This document shows positions 1 through 7,386 of a stretch of 20,827 bases of DNA, in pieces. Position numbers and translations under genes: made by a program. The notes below the pieces were generated by a model. The model saw only the letters and a list, made by a program, of their open reading frames with translations, had not been told where the DNA came from and ran no database searches. Source of the stretch: Fidelibacterota bacterium (GTDB lineage: Bacteria; Fidelibacterota; UBA8477; JABMPR01). Within the stretch, counting starts at the first letter, position 1, and every line of letters begins with the position of its first letter. The DNA is taken from assembly GCA_030596225.1 (NCBI GenBank), contig JAUVKO010000007.1, forward strand, positions 1 through 20,827. Reading direction: 5' to 3'.

Positions 1-1833
1 GCCAGTAATGAGCGTGATTACCCCTGGATGGATGAAGGGCTAAATTCCTATGCTGAAAACCGTTATTGGGCTAACAAATATAGCGATGACAGCATGCTTG
101 CCCATCATGGGAAAAAACCGGTTTGGCTTCCTTTGCTCGAAATCTTCTTGAAGGATCTCACTAAAAGTGCAATAGAAGACTTATCCTATTATTTAAGTGC
201 CGGAGCTAAACTGGATCAAGCACCAAACCTGCATAGTGAAGCCTTTTCTGATTTCAATTACGGGATGATGGTCTATAAAAAAGCGTCCTTATCGACTGAA
301 TCACTTGATGCCTATTTTGGTGAAGCCTTCATGGATTCTATCTGGCATGAATATTTTCGCCGCTGGGCTTACAAGCATCCTCAACCCGAAGATATTCGAC
401 AAGTATTCGAAGAAGTCAGCGGTGAAGACCTTTCATGGTATTTTGATGATATGTTAGGCTCAACGGGAAAAATTGATTATGCACTTGATGATTTCACCAG
501 TGTTCCACGCGGCAATACCTATGAAACAACAGTTCAAGTCAATAACCATGGTGATTTCACACCACCGCTGCCAATTGGTCTGAGTGGTTCTGGTGAAAGT
601 GAAAGTAAAACTGCCTGGGTCCACCCTACCGGTGAGCATGATGTTTTCCTGATTACTACAGAATTCCCTGTTCAAAATGTTGTTCTTGATCCAGATCTGG
701 TGCTATTGGATATGGATCGTAGGAATAATGATAAAAAGCTAAACCTTGATTTTGACCTGATGAAACTGGCCCTTAATCCTCAGGCTGATTATGTGGTAAC
801 CATGATCCCCTATATCTGGTACGATTCTGTAGATCGCATCACACCCGGTCTGATTCTAACCCACAAGAATTTTATGCCCTGGGGCACAGACTGGTACTTG
901 CGGACATTTTACGGTGCCATTTCGCAGACAACAGGATTTGTCGCCTCAGCCGGTAAAAAGCTATTCCCTCAGAGAGGTAAGGAAATTAAGCTTCATTCAC
1001 GTATCGCTCATGATTGGCATTACCAATTGGCTGAAGTAAGCAGCACTTTCCGCAAACGTGACCTTTTCCTATCAGATAACAAAAGAGAATGGAAAATTGC
1101 TCTATTTGCTCAGGATCTTTCAAATGGAGAGATTGTAGTGAATAATGATACTATTCGCTATCTGGATCAGCAGGTTTGGGAAGCCGGACAGCTTCTGAAA
1201 ACAACGCTTAGCTATACCAAAGAAAGTCGCAGAACCCTATGGAACCGTGAAGTTGAATTTAAAGGTTCCCTGGGAATTCGGGATAATGGCAAATCCTTTG
1301 CAAAGTTCCAATCTCACTTTAAGTACCGGATAAAGTACTCAGGAAAAGGATCCATTCGATCCACCCTTTTTGCAGGCTACGCCATTGGTGATTTACCACG
1401 ACATGAAAGGTTTTATCTGTCAACAGATATGGATCCCAAGTTTAATAATAATAAGTTAGTTCTCTCACGAAATGATGCCTGGTATACAATGGGACACTTG
1501 CTGTTATTTCCTAACCAATATACCATTCCCGGATATCTATACTCTGACGATACAGGTCTGATTCCCAGTACAATGGGACTTCTGGGCGCCAAACTGAGAG
1601 TGGATATTCCAAAGCTGGAAAGCCTGAGCATACTAACAGGGGCAGGCATGATACTTGACCAGAATGATGAGAAGTTTCAGGCCATTGGCAGCATTTCTCC
1701 GGTTTTGAAATCCGGTCCATTTCAACTTGTATATACTCCCATACGTCTGGAGTCTGGTCAACTGGAAACCGATTGGACTCGCTTCCAGATTGCCTTTGAC
1801 ATGAGTACTATCTCTATTCGGATTGGAATCTAA
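1..1833 (+). CDS. M1-family zinc aminopeptidase-like protein, C-terminal part (5' end outside window)
   Basis: The reading frame is open from base 1, so the true start lies upstream and the Met at base 28 is internal. The first codons give NERDYPWMDEGLNSYAEN. This matches the stretch of M1 (gluzincin) peptidases just after the HExxH helix, where the Glu of WMDEGLNSYAE is the third zinc ligand. HExxH itself must be upstream. The next ~150 residues (YFRRWAYKHPQPEDIRQVFEEVSG, then a Trp/Tyr/Phe-rich segment) fit the helical part that follows the M1 catalytic domain. The last ~350 residues are strand-like, with alternating aromatic and polar residues, and end SIRIGI. They look like a beta-rich, perhaps outer-membrane barrel-like, tail. 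The family cleaves N-terminal residues from peptides; a cell-envelope location is inference. The stop overlaps the first codon of the longest form of the next gene. Confidence 0.85.
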   Translation, partial: ASNERDYPWMDEGLNSYAENRYWANKYSDDSMLAHHGKKPVWLPLLEIFLKDLTKSAIEDLSYYLSAGAKLDQAPNLHSEAFSDFNYGMMVYKKASLSTESLDAYFGEAFMDSIWHEYFRRWAYKHPQPEDIRQVFEEVSGEDLSWYFDDMLGSTGKIDYALDDFTSVPRGNTYETTVQVNNHGDFTPPLPIGLSGSGESESKTAWVHPTGEHDVFLITTEFPVQNVVLDPDLVLLDMDRRNNDKKLNLDFDLMKLALNPQADYVVTMIPYIWYDSVDRITPGLILTHKNFMPWGTDWYLRTFYGAISQTTGFVASAGKKLFPQRGKEIKLHSRIAHDWHYQLAEVSSTFRKRDLFLSDNKREWKIALFAQDLSNGEIVVNNDTIRYLDQQVWEAGQLLKTTLSYTKESRRTLWNREVEFKGSLGIRDNGKSFAKFQSHFKYRIKYSGKGSIRSTLFAGYAIGDLPRHERFYLSTDMDPKFNNNKLVLSRNDAWYTMGHLLLFPNQYTIPGYLYSDDTGLIPSTMGLLGAKLRVDIPKLESLSILTGAGMILDQNDEKFQAIGSISPVLKSGPFQLVYTPIRLESGQLETDWTRFQIAFDMSTISIRIGI

Positions 1834-2137
1834 GAAAACTAAGGGGGAAAATATAACTGGACTACTACAGCTTGAGTTACATCTCCCTGCTGCTCAAAGT
1901 CTGAAGCAAAAACGCAGTGTGATCAAAAGCTTGAAGGATCGTTTACGTTCGCGCTATAATATCTCTGTTGCTGAAGTTGGGCACATGGACAAATGGCAGA
2001 GAGCCACTTTAGCCATTGCCATGGTATCAAATGACCATAATTATCTAGAATCAAGGTTTGAGAGTATATCCCATTTTATCGATGAGGAGATCATGGGATA
2101 TGCTTTTGTGACTGGTCGAGAACTTGTGTTCCTCTAA
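1823..2137 (+). CDS. DUF503/YlxP-like small protein
   Basis: This is a short basic protein with the family signature LLQLELHLPAAQSLKQKRSVIKSLKDRL, followed by RYNISVAEVGHMDKWQRATLAIA. It is recognisably DUF503 (YlxP-like), a family of about 90-100 residues often found near translation genes; its biochemical role is not established. The start is doubtful. The longest form begins with TTG at 1823, inside the end of the preceding peptidase gene, and has no Shine-Dalgarno sequence. A strong AAGGGGG (1841-1847) lies 5 bases before an in-frame ATA at 1853. Starting there gives (I)TGLLQLELHLP, which matches the usual family N-terminus in length. No ATG, GTG or other TTG is in frame nearby. The stop TAA (2135-2137) overlaps the stop of the convergent adenosyltransferase gene. 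Confidence 0.85.
   Translation: MESKKTKGENITGLLQLELHLPAAQSLKQKRSVIKSLKDRLRSRYNISVAEVGHMDKWQRATLAIAMVSNDHNYLESRFESISHFIDEEIMGYAFVTGRELVFL
1841..1855 (+). promoter_or_regulatory. Strong Shine-Dalgarno preceding a candidate ATA start of the DUF503 gene
   Basis: AAGGGGG at 1841-1847 is followed by five bases and an in-frame ATA at 1853. The spacing is ideal for initiation, while the upstream TTG (1823) has no such site. The site therefore favours initiation at the rare codon ATA, or alternatively a coupled TTG start or a base error. Confidence 0.5.
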
Positions 2138-2682
2138 TGACGCGGATTTTTCCAGTATATCTCGTGGTTGCCGTTGCTATGATTTTCGAAGCGAGCCATC
2201 ACAAATAACAGATCAGATAGACGATTCACGTACTTGATGATCTCTGGAGCAACTTTCTCTGTCTGACTGAGGGATATGATACTGCGTTCAGCCCTGCGAC
2301 AAACCGTACGAGCCAGATGCAAATCTGCCGCTGCTGAGGTGCCACCGGGCAGAATAAATTCTTCCAATGCAGGAAGATCAGTGTTCAAATTATCTATTTC
2401 ATTTTCCAGACCAGTGATCATGTCTTCAGATACCATTTCTTTGATCATTCCGGCAGAGGCTAACTCTCCACCCACATCAAAAAGATGGTGCTGAATATCT
2501 GAAAGCAGGTCAGACACAACTTGGGAGAGTTTCCCGGCAATGATGACACCAATTACACTGTTGAGTTCGTCGATCTCGCCATAAGCATTAACCCGATCTG
2601 AATCTTTTGAAATTTCTTCACCGTTGGCCAGCCTGGTTGTTCCCTGATCTCCTGTTCGCGTGTATATTTTAGTCAGTCTCAT
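2134..2682 (-). CDS. PduO-type cob(I)alamin adenosyltransferase
   Basis: This 182-residue protein transfers the adenosyl group of ATP to cob(I)alamin (or cobinamide) to make the B12 coenzyme form, in the cytoplasm. The PduO-type signatures are present in order. YTRTGDQGTT at residues 7-16 is the ATP-binding N-terminus. R30 is followed by VNAYGEIDELNS at 31-42. LPGGTSAAADLHLARTVCRR at 111-130 continues into AER. NRLSDLLFVMAR lies at 153-164. Length and motif order are normal for a single-domain enzyme of this family. It is last in a five-gene minus-strand array, 28 bases after the membrane-protein gene, with only a weak GGGA ribosome site. Its stop overlaps the stop of the convergent DUF503 gene. 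The host must use adenosylcobalamin, for example in methylmalonyl-CoA mutase, but no such enzyme is in the window. Confidence 0.95.
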   Translation of the reverse strand: MRLTKIYTRTGDQGTTRLANGEEISKDSDRVNAYGEIDELNSVIGVIIAGKLSQVVSDLLSDIQHHLFDVGGELASAGMIKEMVSEDMITGLENEIDNLNTDLPALEEFILPGGTSAAADLHLARTVCRRAERSIISLSQTEKVAPEIIKYVNRLSDLLFVMARFENHSNGNHEIYWKNPRH

Positions 2683-2710
2683 TATTGCTTATCCCAAGGT
2701 ATTAATATTT

Positions 2711-3952
2711 TCAACTCAGACTGTGTCTGATCAATAATTCTAAAACAGTAACTGCAGCCCATAATATAGTAAACACGACGGTTGACCATATAGATAGTGA
2801 GGGTCGCAAGATTCGAAAATCCCGTTCCACCTTTTGGGCACTGATCCGGTAAAGATCTGTAACCCAATAGAAACCGATTACACCTAAGGCAACCAGTAAA
2901 ATATTCGTTAAGAGCTGATTTTCCCCAATATAGATCAAAGGATACAGTGCCAGAAACACAGCTACAATGATCAGACCCAGGGTAAATCGCGGTCTTTCCC
3001 ATCGTAAGCCCTTAAGCAGTTGTTGATCCAGCCCATTTCCCTCTTTTGATTCAACCATGACAAATAGCCCGATCAGAGCAATAAACAGCAATAACCTGAG
3101 TAAACCGATAAGCTCTTGAGAGGGCTCAAACATATTCTCGATCCTTAGACCGAGAATCAGGATCTCTTGAGCAATAAACAAATACAAGTACTTTTTAGTA
3201 AGGCTTGGGGATCTACTCGACCATAAAAGAATTCCAAATCCCAGTAAAGCAACCAGGGCCATTTGTGAGTAAGGAATCAATCCTCCAGTATGAGTGAGAG
3301 TTTGCTGACCTGGAATCACAGGCACCAGAAAATGAGCATGCCACACAAAAAGAATTGCGTATAAAGCAATGATCGGTGCAGGAATGCTCTGACGGGGCCA
3401 GCGTTTTTCCATATGGGTAAGCAACAAAACCAGGAATAACAGATCTGGGAGAATCTGTATTTGCACTTCCACAAAACTTAAACTACTACTTAGAAACCAG
3501 ACCCAGAGAAAATTGCGTTCAACACGGGAATGAGTATATGACACTGTGGAAATAATATGTTCCAACTCGAGCAGCAGAAGCCATATCCCACCCATCATGA
3601 TGAATCTTCCAAAAGCTAGCTCCTGAAAAATGGGATGTGCTAATTGGGCCAGGACCAGTGCTGATAAAAAGAGGATGACCGCATAGAGCCGAGCGGAATT
3701 TTTTGGTGTGCCGGAATAATAAGCACTGAGGTGGAGTGCAAACAGCATCATTCCCAAACTGAATATGATACCGGGAGCCACCATGGGCAAACCTAGTTGG
3801 GGAAATATGCTAATAATCAGCAGGAATATGGTTGCAAAGGCAAGCTGATGTTGACGACTGGCAGAAATACGCACACCAAGCCATTTCATAAGCAAGCCGG
3901 ATATCAACAGATATATAGCAATAGAACCACTGATTATGTCAAATTGCCCCAT
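2711..3952 (-). CDS. Polytopic inner-membrane protein of unknown function
   Basis: This 413-residue protein consists almost entirely of hydrophobic helices; I count roughly eleven or twelve candidate membrane spans. The first is near residues 8-25 (IAIYLLISGLLMKWLG). Short polar loops separate the spans, and one longer loop holds HMEKRWPRQSIP near the middle. I do not recognise a family signature. There are no obvious charged transport motifs, heme ligands, Walker boxes or Cys pairs. The even spread of spans recalls small ion-pump or hydrogenase-type membrane subunits, but I cannot support that. It lies 20 bases after the 130-aa gene and 28 bases before the adenosyltransferase gene, so it is probably co-transcribed with the antiporter-like gene. 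The ribosome site before ATG is weak. Confidence 0.8.
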   Translation of the reverse strand: MGQFDIISGSIAIYLLISGLLMKWLGVRISASRQHQLAFATIFLLIISIFPQLGLPMVAPGIIFSLGMMLFALHLSAYYSGTPKNSARLYAVILFLSALVLAQLAHPIFQELAFGRFIMMGGIWLLLLELEHIISTVSYTHSRVERNFLWVWFLSSSLSFVEVQIQILPDLLFLVLLLTHMEKRWPRQSIPAPIIALYAILFVWHAHFLVPVIPGQQTLTHTGGLIPYSQMALVALLGFGILLWSSRSPSLTKKYLYLFIAQEILILGLRIENMFEPSQELIGLLRLLLFIALIGLFVMVESKEGNGLDQQLLKGLRWERPRFTLGLIIVAVFLALYPLIYIGENQLLTNILLVALGVIGFYWVTDLYRISAQKVERDFRILRPSLSIWSTVVFTILWAAVTVLELLIRHSLS

Positions 3953-3972
3953 GTGTATGCCTATTTATCGGA

Positions 3973-4365
3973 TTAAAGATCGAATGGATTGTCGATCAGC
4001 TCCATACAAACATCGTTAGTATCGACATGGAAAGCAAGTTTAACGTAGTGGCGTCTGTCCATGTCAAAGATATCAGCCCCTTTTTCAGTCACGTAAAGAA
4101 TGATATGACCTTTATGATGGCCGTATTCTTTCTTTAGTTCCTTGTGATGAACAAAGATCAAATTGGTATAACTGTCTCCTTCACGAATGTGAATATCACC
4201 CTTTTGGTCACAGAAATCCGTTAGCAAATCCGGTTGGGAGAGCAAAGACATATCTTTCCCAATCCAAACACTTAAAAGTTCCATATGAAAGGGTAGAAAT
4301 ATTGAATTCTTGATCAGGAAGCCTCTATCTTCGGCCTCAATAGCTTGACGAATTGTTTTACACAT
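3973..4365 (-). CDS. Small conserved-looking cytoplasmic protein, unknown function
   Basis: This 130-residue soluble protein starts MCKTIRQAIEAEDRG. It has a clear AGGAG ribosome site just before the ATG at 4365, which supports it as a real gene. I see no signal peptide or membrane span. It is His/Asp-rich toward the middle and end, including VHHKELKKEYGHHKGH at about residues 72-87 and a DMDRRHY segment, with Cys at 2, 52 and 119. The histidines could bind a metal, but their arrangement does not match a motif I know. It sits 24 bases after the antiporter-like gene and 20 bases before the membrane-protein gene, and so belongs to the same array. No function is assigned. Confidence 0.75.
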   Translation of the reverse strand: MCKTIRQAIEAEDRGFLIKNSIFLPFHMELLSVWIGKDMSLLSQPDLLTDFCDQKGDIHIREGDSYTNLIFVHHKELKKEYGHHKGHIILYVTEKGADIFDMDRRHYVKLAFHVDTNDVCMELIDNPFDL

Positions 4366-4389
4366 TGTAAATCTCCTAATCTTGCCAAT

Positions 4390-5880
4390 TTAAAGGTTAA
4401 AGAAAACCCACCAGACGATCAGAAAGATCGGCAGCAGGATGGGGAGTGAATACTTAAATACATACCCCAGAAAACTGGGAACGTCTACACCGGCTTGTTC
4501 TGCAATATTCTTCACCATGAAATTGGGAGCATTACCAATATAAGTCATGGCGCCGAAAAACACTGCAGCAATTGAAATTGCCATTAAATATACTACAGAT
4601 CCAGCATCTCCTGATACTGGAGAAGGAGTACCGGCAGCAAAATGTTGAACATCACTAAGATTCCCCATATCAAGCCCGAATTTACCCAAAGATCCAGCCA
4701 GAAAATTCAAATAGGTCGGCGCATTGTCCAACACACCGGATAGAGAGCCGGTAAACCAGTAAAAACGGGTCACCGTAAATTCAGCAGCATGATCTCTGGC
4801 ATAAGCTCCGATAAGTTGTAAGGCCGGGATCATCGTGGCAAAAATCCCAACAAACAGGTAAGCCACTTCCTTAATGGGCTCAAAGTTGAACTCATTCCCG
4901 CGTAAGGCTTCTTTATTACCATTCCGATAGGCCAGATATGCCACAGTGAACATGATGATCTCCCGAATACCAAAAGGTACATGGAGCATCTTCTGCAGGC
5001 TGGGAAAGCCTTCGATGACAGCAGGATCCATAAATACTGATAGTATTACAACACCCAGGTACAGGAAATTCTTAGAACCGATAACTTCAACAACTTTACC
5101 TTCACCAGAAGGAGCACTGCCGCTGGGAACCCGCATATCAAAAGCGATAAACACACCAACCACGGCTAGAACCGTTACTAACCAGATATGCCAGACATTA
5201 CTGATAACCCAAAAGAAAGGAACTCCCTTAAGAAAACCTAAAAATAATGGTGGATCACCAATGGGAGTAAGTCCTCCTCCAATATTACTTACGACAAAGA
5301 TAAAAAATATGACGTGAAAGGGTTTTAAGCGATCCTCATTTAAACGCATGAATGGACGGATCAACAACATGGATGCACCGGTAGTTCCGATCAGATTGGA
5401 AAGGACAGCGCCACCCAATAGGATTGCTGCATTTGCAAGAGGTTTACCCGTTGTATTGAATTTGATGAGAATTCCGCCAGATGCTACAAACAGAGCTGTA
5501 AGTAAAGCTATAAATGATATGTATTCTTCCAGCGTGTGCAGGAGATTGTGCACCCCATGATCCATGGCAAAACCATAGTACAGTGCTACAATAGTTCCCA
5601 GTGTCATGGCGATCTTTGGATAATGGTGCTCCCAAAGATGAGGAAAGAACAGCGGTCCTGTAGCTATCATGATCAATAAAATGATAAATGGAGCCACCAG
5701 CCAAATAGGCGGCAAAGCACTATCATGATCATTCTGGTCTTCCCTGTGAGTATCCTGATCGTGACTCATGACCTGCTCAGGTGCGTGCTCTTCACCTGCC
5801 TGCAGGACTTCTTCAGCAAAAAGTGGACTGATGACCAGGAGGGTCACCAATACGAGTTTAACAAATACAAATATCCTCAT
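4390..5880 (-). CDS. Na+/H+ antiporter-like protein of the ion-transporter (ArsB/NhaD) superfamily
   Basis: This 496-residue integral membrane protein is probably a sodium/proton exchanger at the inner membrane. Residues 1-22 form a cleavable-looking signal sequence ending SPLFA-EE. Residues 23-55 are acidic and His-rich (many H, D, E) and should face the periplasm. About eleven spans follow. Superfamily signatures are SNLIGTTGASMLLIRP (161-176), SNIGGGLTPIGDPPLFLGF (198-216), GVLDNAPTYLNFLAG, and a near-repeat of the last element, IGNAPNFMVKN. The paired half-helices with Asn-Ala-Pro and Gly-Asp-Pro are typical of the two-fold repeat in this superfamily. The GDPPLFLGF loop differs from what I remember of classical NhaD, so the exact substrate is uncertain and no symbol is given. 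The start overlaps the stop of the HD-domain gene by 4 bases (ATGA), indicating translational coupling. Confidence 0.88.
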   Translation of the reverse strand: MRIFVFVKLVLVTLLVISPLFAEEVLQAGEEHAPEQVMSHDQDTHREDQNDHDSALPPIWLVAPFIILLIMIATGPLFFPHLWEHHYPKIAMTLGTIVALYYGFAMDHGVHNLLHTLEEYISFIALLTALFVASGGILIKFNTTGKPLANAAILLGGAVLSNLIGTTGASMLLIRPFMRLNEDRLKPFHVIFFIFVVSNIGGGLTPIGDPPLFLGFLKGVPFFWVISNVWHIWLVTVLAVVGVFIAFDMRVPSGSAPSGEGKVVEVIGSKNFLYLGVVILSVFMDPAVIEGFPSLQKMLHVPFGIREIIMFTVAYLAYRNGNKEALRGNEFNFEPIKEVAYLFVGIFATMIPALQLIGAYARDHAAEFTVTRFYWFTGSLSGVLDNAPTYLNFLAGSLGKFGLDMGNLSDVQHFAAGTPSPVSGDAGSVVYLMAISIAAVFFGAMTYIGNAPNFMVKNIAEQAGVDVPSFLGYVFKYSLPILLPIFLIVWWVFFNL

Positions 5881-6470
5881 TCCTGATTTCCTTCAATTTC
5901 ATATCTATTCAATTGCAAATGATTGTATAACGATTCTGATTCACTATTCATAAAGAGATCATCCATTCCTTCCCAAAAGGAATCAAGTCTCATTTTGTAA
6001 TGTTTCTCATATATGTATGCCTGGATCAACATATCAAGCTTATCCATTCGCTTGACAAGCTGTGCTTCCGGCGACTGACCCATTTCAAATTCTTGCCACA
6101 GAGCATAGAAGGAATCACCTTCTTGAATACCGCTAATGATTTGTAAAAACGCATCTGCTTCAGCTGCATGCTTATCCATATCAGCAATACTATCTTTGGG
6201 TGTGATATCACCTACTATGGCTTCTGCTATATCATGAATCAGAGCCATACTTAGTGCACGTTCTACATTAATCCCATTTGACAGTAACTCTGACCTAAGA
6301 TAAAGGATCAGAATGGACATCCCATAACTATGGGAGGCAATAGATTCAACTTCAGACCTGGGAATACCGGATTGAACCCAACCACTTCGTGGAATAATTT
6401 TTAATTGATAGACATATTCCAAGCTTGAAATGAGCTCAAGTGTTTGCTTTTCATTTTGAGAGACATTCAT
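5877..6470 (-). CDS. HD-domain hydrolase, YfbR/HDDC2-type 5'-deoxynucleotidase-like
   Basis: This 197-residue cytoplasmic HD-superfamily protein has metal ligands visible in order: H47 in ESIASHSYG, H79-D80 with E83 in ALIHDIAEAIVGDITP, and D143 in KRMDKLDMLIQA. The arrangement, preceded by the SGIPRSEVES stretch, matches the YfbR/HDDC2 group. Characterised members dephosphorylate 5'-deoxynucleoside monophosphates using a divalent metal. Length is normal for the group. It is the first gene of the minus-strand array and overlaps the antiporter-like start by 4 bases. I see no good Shine-Dalgarno before ATG at 6470, and a second in-frame start near it is not evident. Substrate is inferred from family only. 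Confidence 0.88.
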   Translation of the reverse strand: MNVSQNEKQTLELISSLEYVYQLKIIPRSGWVQSGIPRSEVESIASHSYGMSILILYLRSELLSNGINVERALSMALIHDIAEAIVGDITPKDSIADMDKHAAEADAFLQIISGIQEGDSFYALWQEFEMGQSPEAQLVKRMDKLDMLIQAYIYEKHYKMRLDSFWEGMDDLFMNSESESLYNHLQLNRYEIEGNQE

Positions 6471-6735
6471 TTCAAAGAAGATAAAATAAAGGTCTCAAAT
6501 TGCTAAACTCATTTGTGTTTTATTCATTCTGAACCCTGAACAGAATCATAGCTATGTTTGATCGTTTTTCATGAGTTGCAGCTAGAAGTACATAGCCTAT
6601 CTTGCTGTGTATCAGCGTATTACAGAATCATCATCAAGTAAATATTATATGTGGATAACATATTTAACACATAAAGTGACTGTTTAAGTACTTTCCGTAT
6701 TAGGTGTTGCCTGCTGTGCTATCTCCCAAGACGAA
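6471..6735. other. Intergenic region upstream of the HD-domain gene
   Basis: A 265-base AT-rich gap between the universal stress gene and the HD gene. It presumably carries the promoter of the five-gene array and the 3' end of the stress-protein transcript. I found no convincing terminator, repeat or RNA gene in it. Confidence 0.5.
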
Positions 6736-7197
6736 CTAAGGCATCTCGAACTTAACATCGGGGTGGCGCACGGTAAGAACCGGACAGTGGGCTTTCCTGA
6801 TCACCTTTTCAGAAGTAGAGCCATATAGTGCATGACTAAGCCCGCTTAACCCATGAGTAGCCATAACGATCAGATCCATGTTTTGGTCTTTGGCAAAGGC
6901 AACAATTTCCCGCCAGGGCTTCCCATGCAGATTGGTAGTTTTAGTCTCGATCTCTCCGGGAATTTGGTCCTGAATGATCTTTGCAAGAGACTTCTCTACA
7001 TAACCACTCAATTGTTTTTCAATATCCGGATAACTGTATGTCCCCCAGGCAAAGTCAACTGGAGCAACAATTGGCTCAACCACATGCAAAATATGTAGGC
7101 TTGCTGTGTATTTACGGGCCAGATCAACGGCAAAGGGTAATGCATACATGGCTGATTCCGAGAAATCGGTTGGTACTAGAATCTTGGTAAACTGCAT
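6736..7197 (-). CDS. Universal stress protein (UspA family)
   Basis: This 153-residue single-domain cytoplasmic protein begins MQFTKILVPTDFSESAMYAL, with D11 at the usual nucleotide-contacting place. It ends with the ATP-binding loop: ATHGLSGLSHALYGSTSEKV at about 113-132, followed by HCPVLTVR. In the G-2x-G-9x-G(S/T) pattern the first Gly is Ala, which is common, while G116 and G126-S127 are kept, so ATP binding is likely. The family usually forms dimers and helps survival under stress or starvation. An AAGGAG site lies 8 bases before ATG. The gene is flanked by gaps of 189 and 265 bases and is probably transcribed on its own. Confidence 0.95.
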   Translation of the reverse strand: MQFTKILVPTDFSESAMYALPFAVDLARKYTASLHILHVVEPIVAPVDFAWGTYSYPDIEKQLSGYVEKSLAKIIQDQIPGEIETKTTNLHGKPWREIVAFAKDQNMDLIVMATHGLSGLSHALYGSTSEKVIRKAHCPVLTVRHPDVKFEMP

Positions 7198-7227
7198 TTG
7201 TGGTCTCCTTTTCTGTTTTCAACTAAC

Positions 7228-7254
7228 CACAGAGAGCACAGAGAACGCAGAGAT
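7228..7254. repeat. Three-unit CACAGAG repeat, 9-bp period
   Basis: Three adjacent units, CACAGAGAG, CACAGAGAA and CGCAGAGAT, lie just upstream of the stress-protein ribosome site. Similar ACCACAGAG-type strings occur as dispersed repeats in many environmental bacterial genomes (recollection, not checked). Confidence 0.75.
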
Positions 7255-7386
7255 ATTTTATCAAATGTTAAAAGCTGAAGATATCTCCACGCCTTAAGCT
7301 CTTTTACTAATTAATTCGTTTCCTGCATTTACAATCTATACCCAATATCCCACTGCTCAGTTTAACAATATTTCAATTTTCAGTTT

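Noticed and set aside
4390..5880. Naming the transporter nhaD or arsB
   Set aside because: Superfamily is clear, but the GDPPLFLGF loop does not match my memory of classical NhaD or ArsB; the substrate cannot be fixed.
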